Below, one piece after another: positions 10,027 through 18,169 of a stretch of DNA of 64,000 nt (position 1 is the stretch's first letter; every line of letters begins with the position of its first letter). Origin of the DNA: an uncultured Pirellulaceae bacterium. GTDB taxonomy: Bacteria > Planctomycetota > Planctomycetia > Pirellulales > Pirellulaceae. Position numbers and translations under genes: made by a program. The DNA lies in assembly GCA_938084685.1 (NCBI GenBank), contig CALKGE010000005.1:186001-250000 (forward strand). Direction: 5' to 3'. The notes below the pieces were generated by a model. The model saw nothing but the letters and a program-made list of their open reading frames with translations. It ran no database searches and had not been told where the DNA came from.

Positions 10027-11463
10027 ATGCAGACACTTCAGCAACTACTAAATTCCCTTCCCACTCGTTACCACGAGGCAAGTCCTCGTGCGCGCGTCCT
10101 GACGGGAATCTGTGGTTTGCTGGTACTCTTCTCACTCTTTTCGCTTGCTTTTCAGAACTCTGGCACGGACATGGTAGCTCTGCCAGGAACCAATTTTCAA
10201 TCCGCCACTGAAATCAAAAACGTAACTCAACAGTTCTCCGCTGCCGATCTGCATGACTGGCAGATTAGCAAGGAACAGATTCTGGTCCCGGCTAACCAGC
10301 AGAACCAATACCTGAACCTGCTGGCTGGCAACCAGGACGTCCACAAGTTTAATTCAAATGTAGACACCGCTCTTAATAACGGCAGTATCCTTGACACTCC
10401 CGCATTACGTGAGATGCGTTTAAGAAACGCTCGCGAAAAAGATCTTGCCCGTATCATCATGCAGATCCCGGGAATCGAAGAAGCTCAGATCAATATTGAT
10501 GACCATCAGCAACGCGGACTCAGTGGGCGCAAGGAAATGACAGCGTTGGCCGCCATCAAAGCCACACCAAACAGTGAAGTCACACTGGAAACGTCTGAAG
10601 CAATCCGGGAAGTTATCGCTGCCCGGTTCGCGGGGCTGGAACGCAAAAATGTTGTCGTGATCGACCTGAACACGGGTCACACGTTTGGAGCCTCCGATTC
10701 GAACTACCATGCCTCCAACCTCGATATCGCATTACGAAACTATGAACGGTGGTGGCGAGGCCGAATAGCCAATCTGCTGATCGATATCCCCAATACGCGG
10801 ATCGAAGTCGGACTCTATCCTGTCAAACCAGTCCATTCCGCTGACCAGGCAACCGTCAATGCCGTCAATGCCACCGTCTCGGTAGGCATCCCCGATTCCT
10901 ATATCCAACGCATCGCCAACAACCGAAAGATAACGTCACAGCCACAACGTCAAGCCATCGCTCAGGAAGTAAAACAAAACGTCACCGAGTTGGTCCAGGG
11001 CATCATTCCAGCTGTTCCTCATACCACACTGGAAAACTTTACCGTGCACGTAGCAACGATTTTGGACATACCGAGCAACACGGAAAGTGCAAGTCCTGCA
11101 GGGCTAAGCGGCTTTCTTGGTCATGCCTGGCGCGAAATCATCATGACCACGCTTGTCCTCTCGTTTATGGGGGCTCTTATCTGGCGAAACCGGCGAAAAC
11201 AGGTGGCCCCAGTCGAACAACAGCGTCAGCAGACGGACAGACCAGTCCCCCATCTCCCGCCCACACCCCAGACACCGGCTGGAGAAGACACAATCATCCT
11301 CTCCCCAGGCTCTCATGCTGAACGACCACCTGTAATCATCTCCAATTCGAAAGAAACGAGTGCCGAACCTTCCTTGGAAAATGAACTAAATGCCTTAGTC
11401 GAAGAAGCGCCAGCTGATGCTGCCAACATACTCAGGAAATGGATTAGCAGTACGTCTCGATGA
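10027..11463 (+). CDS. fliF: flagellar M-ring protein FliF (divergent)
   Basis: MS-ring protein of the flagellar basal body, 478 residues, a little short for the family (about 530-570). It has an N-terminal transmembrane helix (about 22-43) and a periplasmic ring-building region with the family pattern QILVPANQQNQYLNLLA and the IPGIEEAQINID segment. A second transmembrane helix is at about 372-389. The cytoplasmic tail ends in LVEEAPADAANILRKWI, the FliG-binding helix typical of flagellar FliF and absent from injectisome YscJ rings. It is the first clear gene of the flagellar locus and overlaps fliG by four bases (ATGA). Confidence 0.9.
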   Translation: MQTLQQLLNSLPTRYHEASPRARVLTGICGLLVLFSLFSLAFQNSGTDMVALPGTNFQSATEIKNVTQQFSAADLHDWQISKEQILVPANQQNQYLNLLAGNQDVHKFNSNVDTALNNGSILDTPALREMRLRNAREKDLARIIMQIPGIEEAQINIDDHQQRGLSGRKEMTALAAIKATPNSEVTLETSEAIREVIAARFAGLERKNVVVIDLNTGHTFGASDSNYHASNLDIALRNYERWWRGRIANLLIDIPNTRIEVGLYPVKPVHSADQATVNAVNATVSVGIPDSYIQRIANNRKITSQPQRQAIAQEVKQNVTELVQGIIPAVPHTTLENFTVHVATILDIPSNTESASPAGLSGFLGHAWREIIMTTLVLSFMGALIWRNRRKQVAPVEQQRQQTDRPVPHLPPTPQTPAGEDTIILSPGSHAERPPVIISNSKETSAEPSLENELNALVEEAPADAANILRKWISSTSR

Positions 11464-12521
11464 TGGATCAATCTACAATTCGACGGGCAGCCATCCTGAT
11501 TGCCAACCTCGAGCGTGATAAGGCTGAAAGCCTTCTGCAACGACTCGATCCGCTCGGAGCCGACCGGATACGGCAGGCCGCAGCTTCGCTTTCCAGCGAT
11601 GACTTACAGTCATCCCAAGCCGTCATCGAAGAATTCCTCGCGAATTATTCCTCAGAGGAAGACGCGGCAACAACTTGCAACGCGGATTTCAATGCTCCTG
11701 CAGCCGAAACTGCTCTCACCTCTTCGTACTCGTCATTTCTGCAACGACCGCCGATTGACCTGCAATTCCTTTACAACGTATCTCCACCACTGGTCGCTCA
11801 ATTTCTGGCCACACTGCATAAACAAATCGCAGCGGTTCTTTTGGCACATATGCCAGCAGACCTATCCGAAGTCATACTCTCCTACTTCAGCGCTCGCCAG
11901 CAGAGCGAAATCCTGGAACGGATCAACCACAGCAAACCCTGCAACATCGTCCAGCTGCAAACCATCGTTCGCCTGCTCAAAGACTGCCTGATGGAAATCG
12001 GTAATTCGCCATCACACCTGCCACTGCATCGAAGTGTCAGGGCAGGAAAGTCTGACTCGCAGGACAATTTCCTGAACCGTACATTATCCGCCATGGAATC
12101 CAACGGTACAGAACTTAGCCACCTTGAATACCTGCACTCACAAAACAGGCAGGGTGGTCCGATTGATGCCTGTTCGCGGTCACTACTTAAAGCAACACAG
12201 GCCGTTAAAAACGAAACCTTGCGATTTGAAGACCTGGTATTTCTCAACGATAACTCGCTGGCCAAACTGTTTCATCAAATCGATCCCCAGACGTTGTTAC
12301 TTGCTTTAGCTGGAGCACCTACCGACGTAATCCAACGAATCACCTCGCCGTTAACTCAACAGCAAGCGAGCAGATTCATGGACAAACTTGAGCAGATTTC
12401 CGGCGTTTCACTCCGCCAAATCGAAACCGCCCAGCAATTTGTAGCTGCTCAAGCAACTCAGATGGCCAAAGAGAACACCATACAATTCATCGAACAGAAA
12501 CCATTTCATGCGGCTGCTTGA
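11460..12521 (+). CDS. fliG: flagellar rotor/switch protein FliG (divergent)
   Basis: FliG bridges the MS ring to the C ring and, in model flagella, contacts the stator. The 353-residue protein has an N-terminal helical domain (about 1-70), a middle domain (about 100-180) and a C-terminal torque domain (about 250-340, RFEDLVFLNDNSLAKL). It is unusual: by my alignment with E. coli, K264, R281, D289 and R297 correspond to A284, Q301, K309 and S317, and only D288 is kept (D308). The FliM-binding EHPQ motif reads LHKQ (119-122). Two adjacent ATG codons exist (11460 and 11463); either is possible. It is translationally coupled to fliF. Confidence 0.88.
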   Translation: MMDQSTIRRAAILIANLERDKAESLLQRLDPLGADRIRQAAASLSSDDLQSSQAVIEEFLANYSSEEDAATTCNADFNAPAAETALTSSYSSFLQRPPIDLQFLYNVSPPLVAQFLATLHKQIAAVLLAHMPADLSEVILSYFSARQQSEILERINHSKPCNIVQLQTIVRLLKDCLMEIGNSPSHLPLHRSVRAGKSDSQDNFLNRTLSAMESNGTELSHLEYLHSQNRQGGPIDACSRSLLKATQAVKNETLRFEDLVFLNDNSLAKLFHQIDPQTLLLALAGAPTDVIQRITSPLTQQQASRFMDKLEQISGVSLRQIETAQQFVAAQATQMAKENTIQFIEQKPFHAAA

Positions 12522-12559
12522 AACTGACCTTGATTTTTCAGCTGAATTCTAGGAAAAGT

Positions 12560-12579
12560 TACGCCGTGCTTGCGGCGTA
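12560..12579 (+). promoter_or_regulatory. hairpin between fliG and fliN
   Basis: ACGCCG (12561-12566) pairs with CGGCGT (12573-12578), extended by a T-A pair, around a 6-nt loop. No T-run follows, so it is unlikely to be an efficient terminator. It could act as an mRNA processing or stability element in the only non-overlapping gap of the early operon. Confidence 0.45.
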
Positions 12580-12606
12580 TTGGTCAAGTGTATAAGGTTT
12601 GGTTCT

Positions 12607-13086
12607 GTGAAAGAAAGTACTCCATCACCTGAGAGTCTTCAGGGTGCCGATGCTATAACTTCTGCACAGTCCGAACCGCATACGCAGGCACAGTTCAAAC
12701 TCGACAAGTGTGATACGCTGCTCGATCTTCTGGAAGAAGACGGTACAACCGGAGTTTCTTCGAAGGAAACGACTGCCGCATCGACAGCGTATCCCGAGTT
12801 TGGACATGTTCGTGCCGACCGGGATGAAACCGGCAAATACGTCACCTTGCAAATACGCATTTGCCATACCGAACTGGCGCACACGACCGTGGCTGAACTG
12901 AAGTCCGGTGATATTCTCACCAGTGACGAACCTGTTGGCCAGACCGTAGAAATCCTCTGGCAACAGCAAGTTATTGGCAAAGGCTACCTGAAAGCCATCG
13001 ACGAGCAATATGTTGTTGAGATTACTGAACTTCAACCGTTCGACAGTCAGGGAAACGTCCAGGGAGAGTACGGCTATGACATCTAG
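12607..13086 (+). CDS. fliN: flagellar C-ring protein FliN-like (SpoA domain)
   Basis: About 159 residues with a variable N-terminal half and a C-terminal SpoA domain (about 85-150; LKSGDILTSDEP, then VEILWQQQVIGKGYL), the fold of FliN and of the FliM C terminus. It forms the base of the rotor switch and export-docking ring. I place the start at GTG 12607, where AAGG lies 9 bases upstream; a TTG at 12580 would extend it by nine residues into the hairpin region. It overlaps fliO by 11 bases. No FliM gene is present in the window, so this may be the main C-ring subunit encoded here. Confidence 0.88.
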   Translation: MKESTPSPESLQGADAITSAQSEPHTQAQFKLDKCDTLLDLLEEDGTTGVSSKETTAASTAYPEFGHVRADRDETGKYVTLQIRICHTELAHTTVAELKSGDILTSDEPVGQTVEILWQQQVIGKGYLKAIDEQYVVEITELQPFDSQGNVQGEYGYDI

Positions 13087-13633
13087 ACCTCCACTCTTTT
13101 ACCTGCTGATTCTCTTTCCCAGTATTGTCCCCGGTATGGTTTACAGCCAGGACCAGACAATTTCGCCGGAACCATTGTCCTATCTGAACGTGCCACTGCA
13201 GCCAAAGTCTGTGTCCCAGCAATCCGCATCAGGTCAGCCGCTCCCTGCAAACACTGTCCCCGGATTTAACGAAGCGCTGGTCAGGATGGGAGGCTCACTG
13301 GCAGTCGTGCTGAGCATCTTCCTCGCCGTCGTCTGGTTCACACGGAATCGAAGGTTGAAAACCGGACCGCGACTCGGAAACCAGACTCTGGAAATCATTG
13401 GACAAACACCACTCACGAAAAACCACTCGTTACTTGTGGTCAAGCTTGGCGAGCGACTTTTACTGGTTTCAGCCGGTGAAACCAATGTCACTTGCCTCTC
13501 TGAAATTACCGATCCGGTGGAAATCGAGCAGTTGCTTCAAGCTGCGCCACCACTCAATTCCAAACGTTCAACCTTTAAATCCCTTTTCGCCCAATACGAT
13601 CAGAATCCCGATCAACTTTTCACTGATGTCTAG
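13076..13633 (+). CDS. fliO: flagellar biosynthesis protein FliO
   Basis: About 185 residues. It has an N-terminal signal-like hydrophobic stretch (about 8-25), a linker, a transmembrane helix at about 72-92, and a cytoplasmic beta-rich FliO/FliZ domain (LEIIGQTPLTKNHSLLVVKLG). FliO assists assembly of the FliP ring of the export gate. The start at 13076 overlaps the end of fliN; the frame open from 13010 lies inside fliN. It overlaps the FliP start by 8 bases, matching the conserved fliN-fliO-fliP order. Confidence 0.88.
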   Translation: MTSRPPLFYLLILFPSIVPGMVYSQDQTISPEPLSYLNVPLQPKSVSQQSASGQPLPANTVPGFNEALVRMGGSLAVVLSIFLAVVWFTRNRRLKTGPRLGNQTLEIIGQTPLTKNHSLLVVKLGERLLLVSAGETNVTCLSEITDPVEIEQLLQAAPPLNSKRSTFKSLFAQYDQNPDQLFTDV

Positions 13634-14618
13634 CATGTTTGCCACGCGGCCGAGACAAACACGACCAGCCTTCTGGTATTTGGCATGCTCCTGCCGAATC
13701 CTTTGGGTTACCTGTGCGCTGAGCACCGTGTTGCTTCCTGCAGCCTGCCTGCGGGCCGATATCGGTTACACTCTGGAAGAAACAGCCCCGGCAGCCCCAC
13801 GTGATCCAGCCACGGAACAGGCAAACGAACAGGCAAACGAACAGGCTCCGAGCGAATTGGGGATGTCTGCACAAGATCTGACGGGAGCCCTGGACAAGCT
13901 CGATTCTCCCGACCAGGCGATGAGCAGTCTGAAACTGTTTGCGATGGTGACGCTGCTGAGTACGGCTCCGGCAATGCTCTTGATGACAACCTCCTTTCTC
14001 AGGATCTCGATCGTACTAAGCCTGCTACGGCAGGCTCTGGGAACGCAGCAAAACCCCAGCAATCAGGTAATTGCCTCGCTGTCGCTGTTCATGAGTGCTC
14101 TGATCATGGCTCCCACCTGGCAAACCGTCTATGAGAACGCCATTCTTCCCTACAGCAATCAGGAGATCAGCGGCGAGCAAGCCTGGCAGATTAGCCGCGC
14201 GTCATTGGTTACGTTTATGGGGACCCAAATCGATAACACCGGAAATACCGATGACGTCTGGCTGTTTTATGAATATCTCCCTGAACAGCAAGCAGGAGCT
14301 GCACAGGCAGATGCCATGCAACCATCCTACATGGCTGCCAGCCAGGCTCAGGAAACTCCGACGAGTTATCATGACATTCCGCTGCAGGCACTACTGCCAG
14401 CCTTCATGATCAGCGAATTAAAAACGGCGTTCCTGATCGGCTTCATCGTCTTCCTGCCGTTTCTTGTCATCGACCTGGTCGTCAGCGCGACAACGAATGC
14501 GATGGGCATGATGATGCTGCCACCGACAACAGTTTCGCTGCCGTTCAAGCTGATGCTATTTGTGATGGTTGACGGCTGGCATTTACTGGTCGGAACATTA
14601 CTTGAAAGTTTTGGGTAA
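13626..14618 (+). CDS. fliP: flagellar export gate protein FliP
   Basis: 330 residues. It forms the core of the type III export channel with FliQ and FliR. A signal peptide (about 20-45) is followed by a low-complexity segment with repeated NEQA, then the FliP domain: first helices at about 105-140 (MLLMTTSFLRISIVLSLLRQ), a hydrophilic loop, and the very conserved end (LLPAFMISELKTAFLIGF, then MGMMMLPP, then LPFKLMLFVMVDGW). The start at 13626 overlaps the fliO stop; a second ATG three codons later is also possible. Confidence 0.96.
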   Translation: MSSMFATRPRQTRPAFWYLACSCRILWVTCALSTVLLPAACLRADIGYTLEETAPAAPRDPATEQANEQANEQAPSELGMSAQDLTGALDKLDSPDQAMSSLKLFAMVTLLSTAPAMLLMTTSFLRISIVLSLLRQALGTQQNPSNQVIASLSLFMSALIMAPTWQTVYENAILPYSNQEISGEQAWQISRASLVTFMGTQIDNTGNTDDVWLFYEYLPEQQAGAAQADAMQPSYMAASQAQETPTSYHDIPLQALLPAFMISELKTAFLIGFIVFLPFLVIDLVVSATTNAMGMMMLPPTTVSLPFKLMLFVMVDGWHLLVGTLLESFG

Positions 14619-14630
14619 GGGAGCGTCAAC

Positions 14631-14906
14631 GTGCAACAGGATCAAACAATCGAACTTGGCCAGCAGGCGTTAATGACCACCCTGACACTGGTCGCCCCCA
14701 TCCTGATCGTCGCTATCCTGATTGGTCTGCTGGTAGGTGTCATTCAAGCCATGACACAGGTGCAGGACCAATCAATCAGTTACGTGCCCAGACTTGCCTG
14801 TATTCTGATCGCTCTCTGTTACTCACTACCCTGGATGCTCGAACACCTCTCCAGTTTCACAGGAAATCTGTTCCAGAACATACCAACCATCATTTCCGGA
14901 GGTTGA
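14631..14906 (+). CDS. fliQ: flagellar export gate protein FliQ
   Basis: 91 residues with two transmembrane helices (about 16-40 and 50-70) and the typical FliQ sequence GLLVGVIQAMTQVQDQS. It packs around the FliP-FliR pore. It starts at GTG 14631 with a GGGAG site 9 bases upstream, and lies one base from fliR. Confidence 0.96.
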   Translation: MQQDQTIELGQQALMTTLTLVAPILIVAILIGLLVGVIQAMTQVQDQSISYVPRLACILIALCYSLPWMLEHLSSFTGNLFQNIPTIISGG

Positions 14907-14907
14907 G

Positions 14908-15678
14908 ATGTCCGAATTCGTCCTGGAGCCAGCAATTTCACCAACCTGGGTGGCACTTGCTTTAACGATCGGCCTGAGAATCATTCCGCTCGTCCTGTTA
15001 TTACCAATTGGGAAAAACCAGTTCCACTGGCAGGCCAGGTTGATTTTGAGTCTCTTGCTGATTGTCTTGCTCACGACATTTCACAGCGGCAATCCAGACA
15101 TGACCGGTGCTGCTGAAACCCCATTGATCCCTCCATTGAATACGATCATCAGTGAAATTCTTGCCGGGCTTGCCATCGGTGTTTCCATTCTAATCGTCGT
15201 GGAAGCAATCCAATGGGCAGCGCAATGGATCGGCCTTTCCAGTGGAGTGAGTCTGCGTGGAGCCAATAACGAATCAGCACTGGCCAAACTGGTTTCCCTG
15301 ACCGTGCTGGCCGGACTTATCGCGGCCGGCCTGCATCGCCTCTTCATCGCTGCCTTACTGGATTGCTACAACTGGCTTCCGGTCAACAGTTTCAGCATCG
15401 AGAGACTTGACAGTGGTTGGCCAACGCAACTTTCCGCTGCATTAACCTGGAGTTTTGTACTGAGTGTCAAATTGGCCGCTCCGGCAATGATTACCATGCT
15501 GGCCATCAATCTGACAATGGGGTGGGTCAGTCGACAAGCTCCTCAGCTGCATCAATTTGTCCTGGGAATTCCTGTCAACACGGCAGTGCTACTGACGGTA
15601 GTCATGTTCACTCTGGGAACCGTAACACTGGCCATGCAACAGGAAATCACCATGATGCTGGATCTCCTTACGGATTAA
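14908..15678 (+). CDS. fliR: flagellar export gate protein FliR
   Basis: 256 residues, hydrophobic throughout with about six membrane segments and the family markers RIIPLVLLLPIG and LAGLAIGVSILIVVEAIQWAAQ near the middle. It completes the FliPQR pore. The ribosome site (GGAGG) overlaps the end of fliQ. Confidence 0.96.
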   Translation: MSEFVLEPAISPTWVALALTIGLRIIPLVLLLPIGKNQFHWQARLILSLLLIVLLTTFHSGNPDMTGAAETPLIPPLNTIISEILAGLAIGVSILIVVEAIQWAAQWIGLSSGVSLRGANNESALAKLVSLTVLAGLIAAGLHRLFIAALLDCYNWLPVNSFSIERLDSGWPTQLSAALTWSFVLSVKLAAPAMITMLAINLTMGWVSRQAPQLHQFVLGIPVNTAVLLTVVMFTLGTVTLAMQQEITMMLDLLTD

Positions 15679-15709
15679 CATTCTTCACTTTTAACCGTCA
15701 CCTTAAACC

Positions 15710-16750
15710 ATGGCTCACGAACCAACCTTACCAGCATCCCCTGCGAAACGCCTGGCGGCAAAACGGGAGGGCCATGTAGCCAAGAGCCGCCAGTTGATCA
15801 CCGCTGCGATTCTTCTCGGTTCCACCGCACTGTTACAGTGGAATTCGACTTCCATGTATCAGGAATTCAGCCGCAACTGGGAAAGACAGTTCCAACTGGA
15901 CATTCCGCTGGCATCGTATCCCGAGCAATGGACAACCGTTGGATTCTGGCTTCAACAGGCCAGCCCCATTCTTCAGCTGCTCGCTCCCTTAGCCTGTGGT
16001 GTCCTGGCCATCGCAGTATTGACCAACCTGTTGCAGACCGGCCTGGTCTTTTATCCAGCCAAACTTGCTCCGGATGTCACCCGACTGAGTCCAGCGAACT
16101 GGTGGAAACGCACCGCGTCGAGCGAACACCAACTCGAGTCAGCGGGCAGTATGCTAAGATCCCTGGGACTAATTGCTCTGGCTGTAACCAGCCTCTGGTT
16201 CATGCGGGAACAAATTGCGGGATTAGCGTTGTTACCAGCATCTCAAATCCTGACGTCTGCTATCGGCATCCTTACCCAGATACTTATTCAATTGGGCACA
16301 GCCCTGTTTGTGCTCGGAGTGTTTGACTTTGGGTGGCAAAAACTCAAATGGGAACGGCAACTGCGCATGACCCCTGATGAATTACGCCAGGAGCAGGAAA
16401 CCCGCAAACTCCAACCTCCTCGTTCCAAATCAACGCCCCGGCATCGTCAGGATGAGTTTCGGCATGATCTGGCAGAGGCCGAGGTCCTGCTCTATGTTCC
16501 CGATGGACCTGCGGTTGCCATTGCATATGACGAGCAGAAGATGGATGTACCTAAAATACAGCGTATCTGGCTTCCTGGAACCTCGGCTGCGTTCTATCTG
16601 GACGACCTTTTGCAGGAGGCCCGCAAACAGGGAATACGCTGCTTGACGAACACTAGTCTGACAACTCACATTGCCAACACGCTACGCTCCCGCCAACTCG
16701 TTCCTCCGCATCTCTATCACGAAGTGATTCGTATTTTACGGCAGGATTAA
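15710..16750 (+). CDS. flhB: flagellar export switch protein FlhB without the NPTH cleavage motif
   Basis: 346 residues. The N terminus SPAKRLAAKREGHVAKS is the FlhB signature (normally RREGQVAKS). Four membrane segments fall between about 30 and 205, then a cytoplasmic domain. In model systems FlhB self-cleaves at N-P in NPTH and thereby switches export substrate specificity. Here the aligned sequence is AEVLLYVPDGPAVAIAYD, so NPTH is replaced by VPDG at residues 263-266 (16496-16507); Asn, Thr and His are all lost while the flanks (MDVPKI) align well. Autocleavage by the known mechanism is therefore not expected. The fold and gene position are otherwise typical. Confidence 0.93.
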   Translation: MAHEPTLPASPAKRLAAKREGHVAKSRQLITAAILLGSTALLQWNSTSMYQEFSRNWERQFQLDIPLASYPEQWTTVGFWLQQASPILQLLAPLACGVLAIAVLTNLLQTGLVFYPAKLAPDVTRLSPANWWKRTASSEHQLESAGSMLRSLGLIALAVTSLWFMREQIAGLALLPASQILTSAIGILTQILIQLGTALFVLGVFDFGWQKLKWERQLRMTPDELRQEQETRKLQPPRSKSTPRHRQDEFRHDLAEAEVLLYVPDGPAVAIAYDEQKMDVPKIQRIWLPGTSAAFYLDDLLQEARKQGIRCLTNTSLTTHIANTLRSRQLVPPHLYHEVIRILRQD

Positions 16751-16866
16751 GAAGATCCTGAAAATGTGGGCGTTTTTAGTATTGGCACTGGCTGATATTA
16801 TCGAAATAAAGAGATAGGTGCGAAGAGCCTTTCTCTTCAGCCAGTTCGAAAGTACAAAAGGTTACC

Positions 16867-18009
16867 GTGAGTAAAAAAGAGAAGCCATTCTTCAAGCAGT
16901 ACCCCATCACCGCGCCACGGTTTTGGCACGGGCTGCGCTGTTGCGATTACCTTAAATTACTTGCGAAAAACAAATTCGCGATTCACCCGGCCCGCTGGTA
17001 TGTCGCTTTTACGGTTGGCTACTTTTCCATTTTGAACAGCCTGATCGGAGCAATCCAGTCGCTGATATTCGGTAAAAAAATTGCCCGCTATGAGCTACCC
17101 TCTCCACCGATCTTCATTGTGGGACACTGGCGCAGTGGAACCACGTTCCTGCACGATCTGATCTCGCTGGACGAGCACTTCACTTACCCCAGCACACTGC
17201 AATGTTTCCTGCCAAACCAGTTTCTGGTAACCGGAAAGATCTTTCTCAAACTGGATAAACTACTGATTCCAGAGAAACGCCCTCAGGACAACGTCACCAC
17301 CAGTTTCCACAAACCGCAAGAAGACGAATTTGCAATATTCAACATGGGGCACCATTCACCTTATCTCAGAATGGCATTCCCCAATGGCAAACTCGTAGAC
17401 AATGACTACCTGACTCTGGAAAGCCTGCCAGCCGAAAAGATCCGGCAGTGGCAGGATGTCCTGGTGAAGTTCGTCAAGATGGTGAGTTATCAACAGCCGG
17501 GAAAACCGGTGGTCCTGAAATCTCCGCCTCATATCGGGCGCATTAAGTACTTGGCCGAAGCGTTTCCCGGAGCGAAGTTTATTCACATCAGCAGGGACCC
17601 GTATTCACTCATCCCATCCACAGTAAGGCTTTGGCAGTCACTCGACTACATTCAGGGGTTTAATCGTCCTCGTTATGACATGGCATGGCTGACCAATTAC
17701 ATTGGCGACACCTTTGAAACGCTCTATGAAGCCTTTGAACGGCAGCGGCAGGAGATTGATCCGAGCCACCTGATTGATGTACGTTATGAAGATCTGGTAG
17801 CAGACACCCCGGGTGTCATCAGGTCCATTTACGAAAAACTCGATTTGGGCGACTTTGAAGACCGGATTGCCGATCGCCTGGCGCAGTATCTGGAATCCCA
17901 AAAAGACTACAAGGTAAACAAACACGACCTGCCGGCAGATCTGCAGCAGATGATTGAGCGGCGTTGTCTTCCACATCTGGAAAAATACGGCTATCAAAAA
18001 CGACAATAA
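16867..18009 (+). CDS. sulfotransferase-family protein embedded in the flagellar locus
   Basis: 380-residue PAPS-dependent sulfotransferase family protein. The 5'-phosphosulfate-binding loop GHWRSGTTF is at residues 86-94 and the 3'-phosphate-binding region HISRDPYSLIPSTVRLW at 240-256. A hydrophobic segment at about 46-66 suggests membrane association. It starts at GTG 16867 with AAAGG nearby. It is co-directional between flhB and flhA, with gaps of 116 and 160 bases, so it may have its own promoter. The acceptor is unknown: lipid, polysaccharide or a flagellar protein are all possible, and context alone cannot decide. Confidence 0.9.
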   Translation: MSKKEKPFFKQYPITAPRFWHGLRCCDYLKLLAKNKFAIHPARWYVAFTVGYFSILNSLIGAIQSLIFGKKIARYELPSPPIFIVGHWRSGTTFLHDLISLDEHFTYPSTLQCFLPNQFLVTGKIFLKLDKLLIPEKRPQDNVTTSFHKPQEDEFAIFNMGHHSPYLRMAFPNGKLVDNDYLTLESLPAEKIRQWQDVLVKFVKMVSYQQPGKPVVLKSPPHIGRIKYLAEAFPGAKFIHISRDPYSLIPSTVRLWQSLDYIQGFNRPRYDMAWLTNYIGDTFETLYEAFERQRQEIDPSHLIDVRYEDLVADTPGVIRSIYEKLDLGDFEDRIADRLAQYLESQKDYKVNKHDLPADLQQMIERRCLPHLEKYGYQKRQ

Positions 18010-18169
18010 GCAGATTCTGTCATACGCTTAGCGCACAACCGCAGTGCACTCTTTCAAGTCGACTGGCCTTGCCACTTATCCCCTCTTTTCTTACTCTTTG
18101 ACCTCCTATCCTTTGCGCTCACTCGGGTTCACACAGACCAGGGTGGCGTGTCAGCCCATGGACTGAGGC

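Noticed and set aside
10027..11463. Injectisome YscJ-type ring instead of FliF
   Set aside because: The C-terminal FliG-binding helix and adjacent fliG, fliN, sigma-28 and FlhF genes indicate a flagellar origin.
16780..16800. Sigma-54 promoter (TTGGCAC) before the sulfotransferase gene
   Set aside because: No GC dinucleotide at the required -12 spacing; the downstream half reads GATAT.
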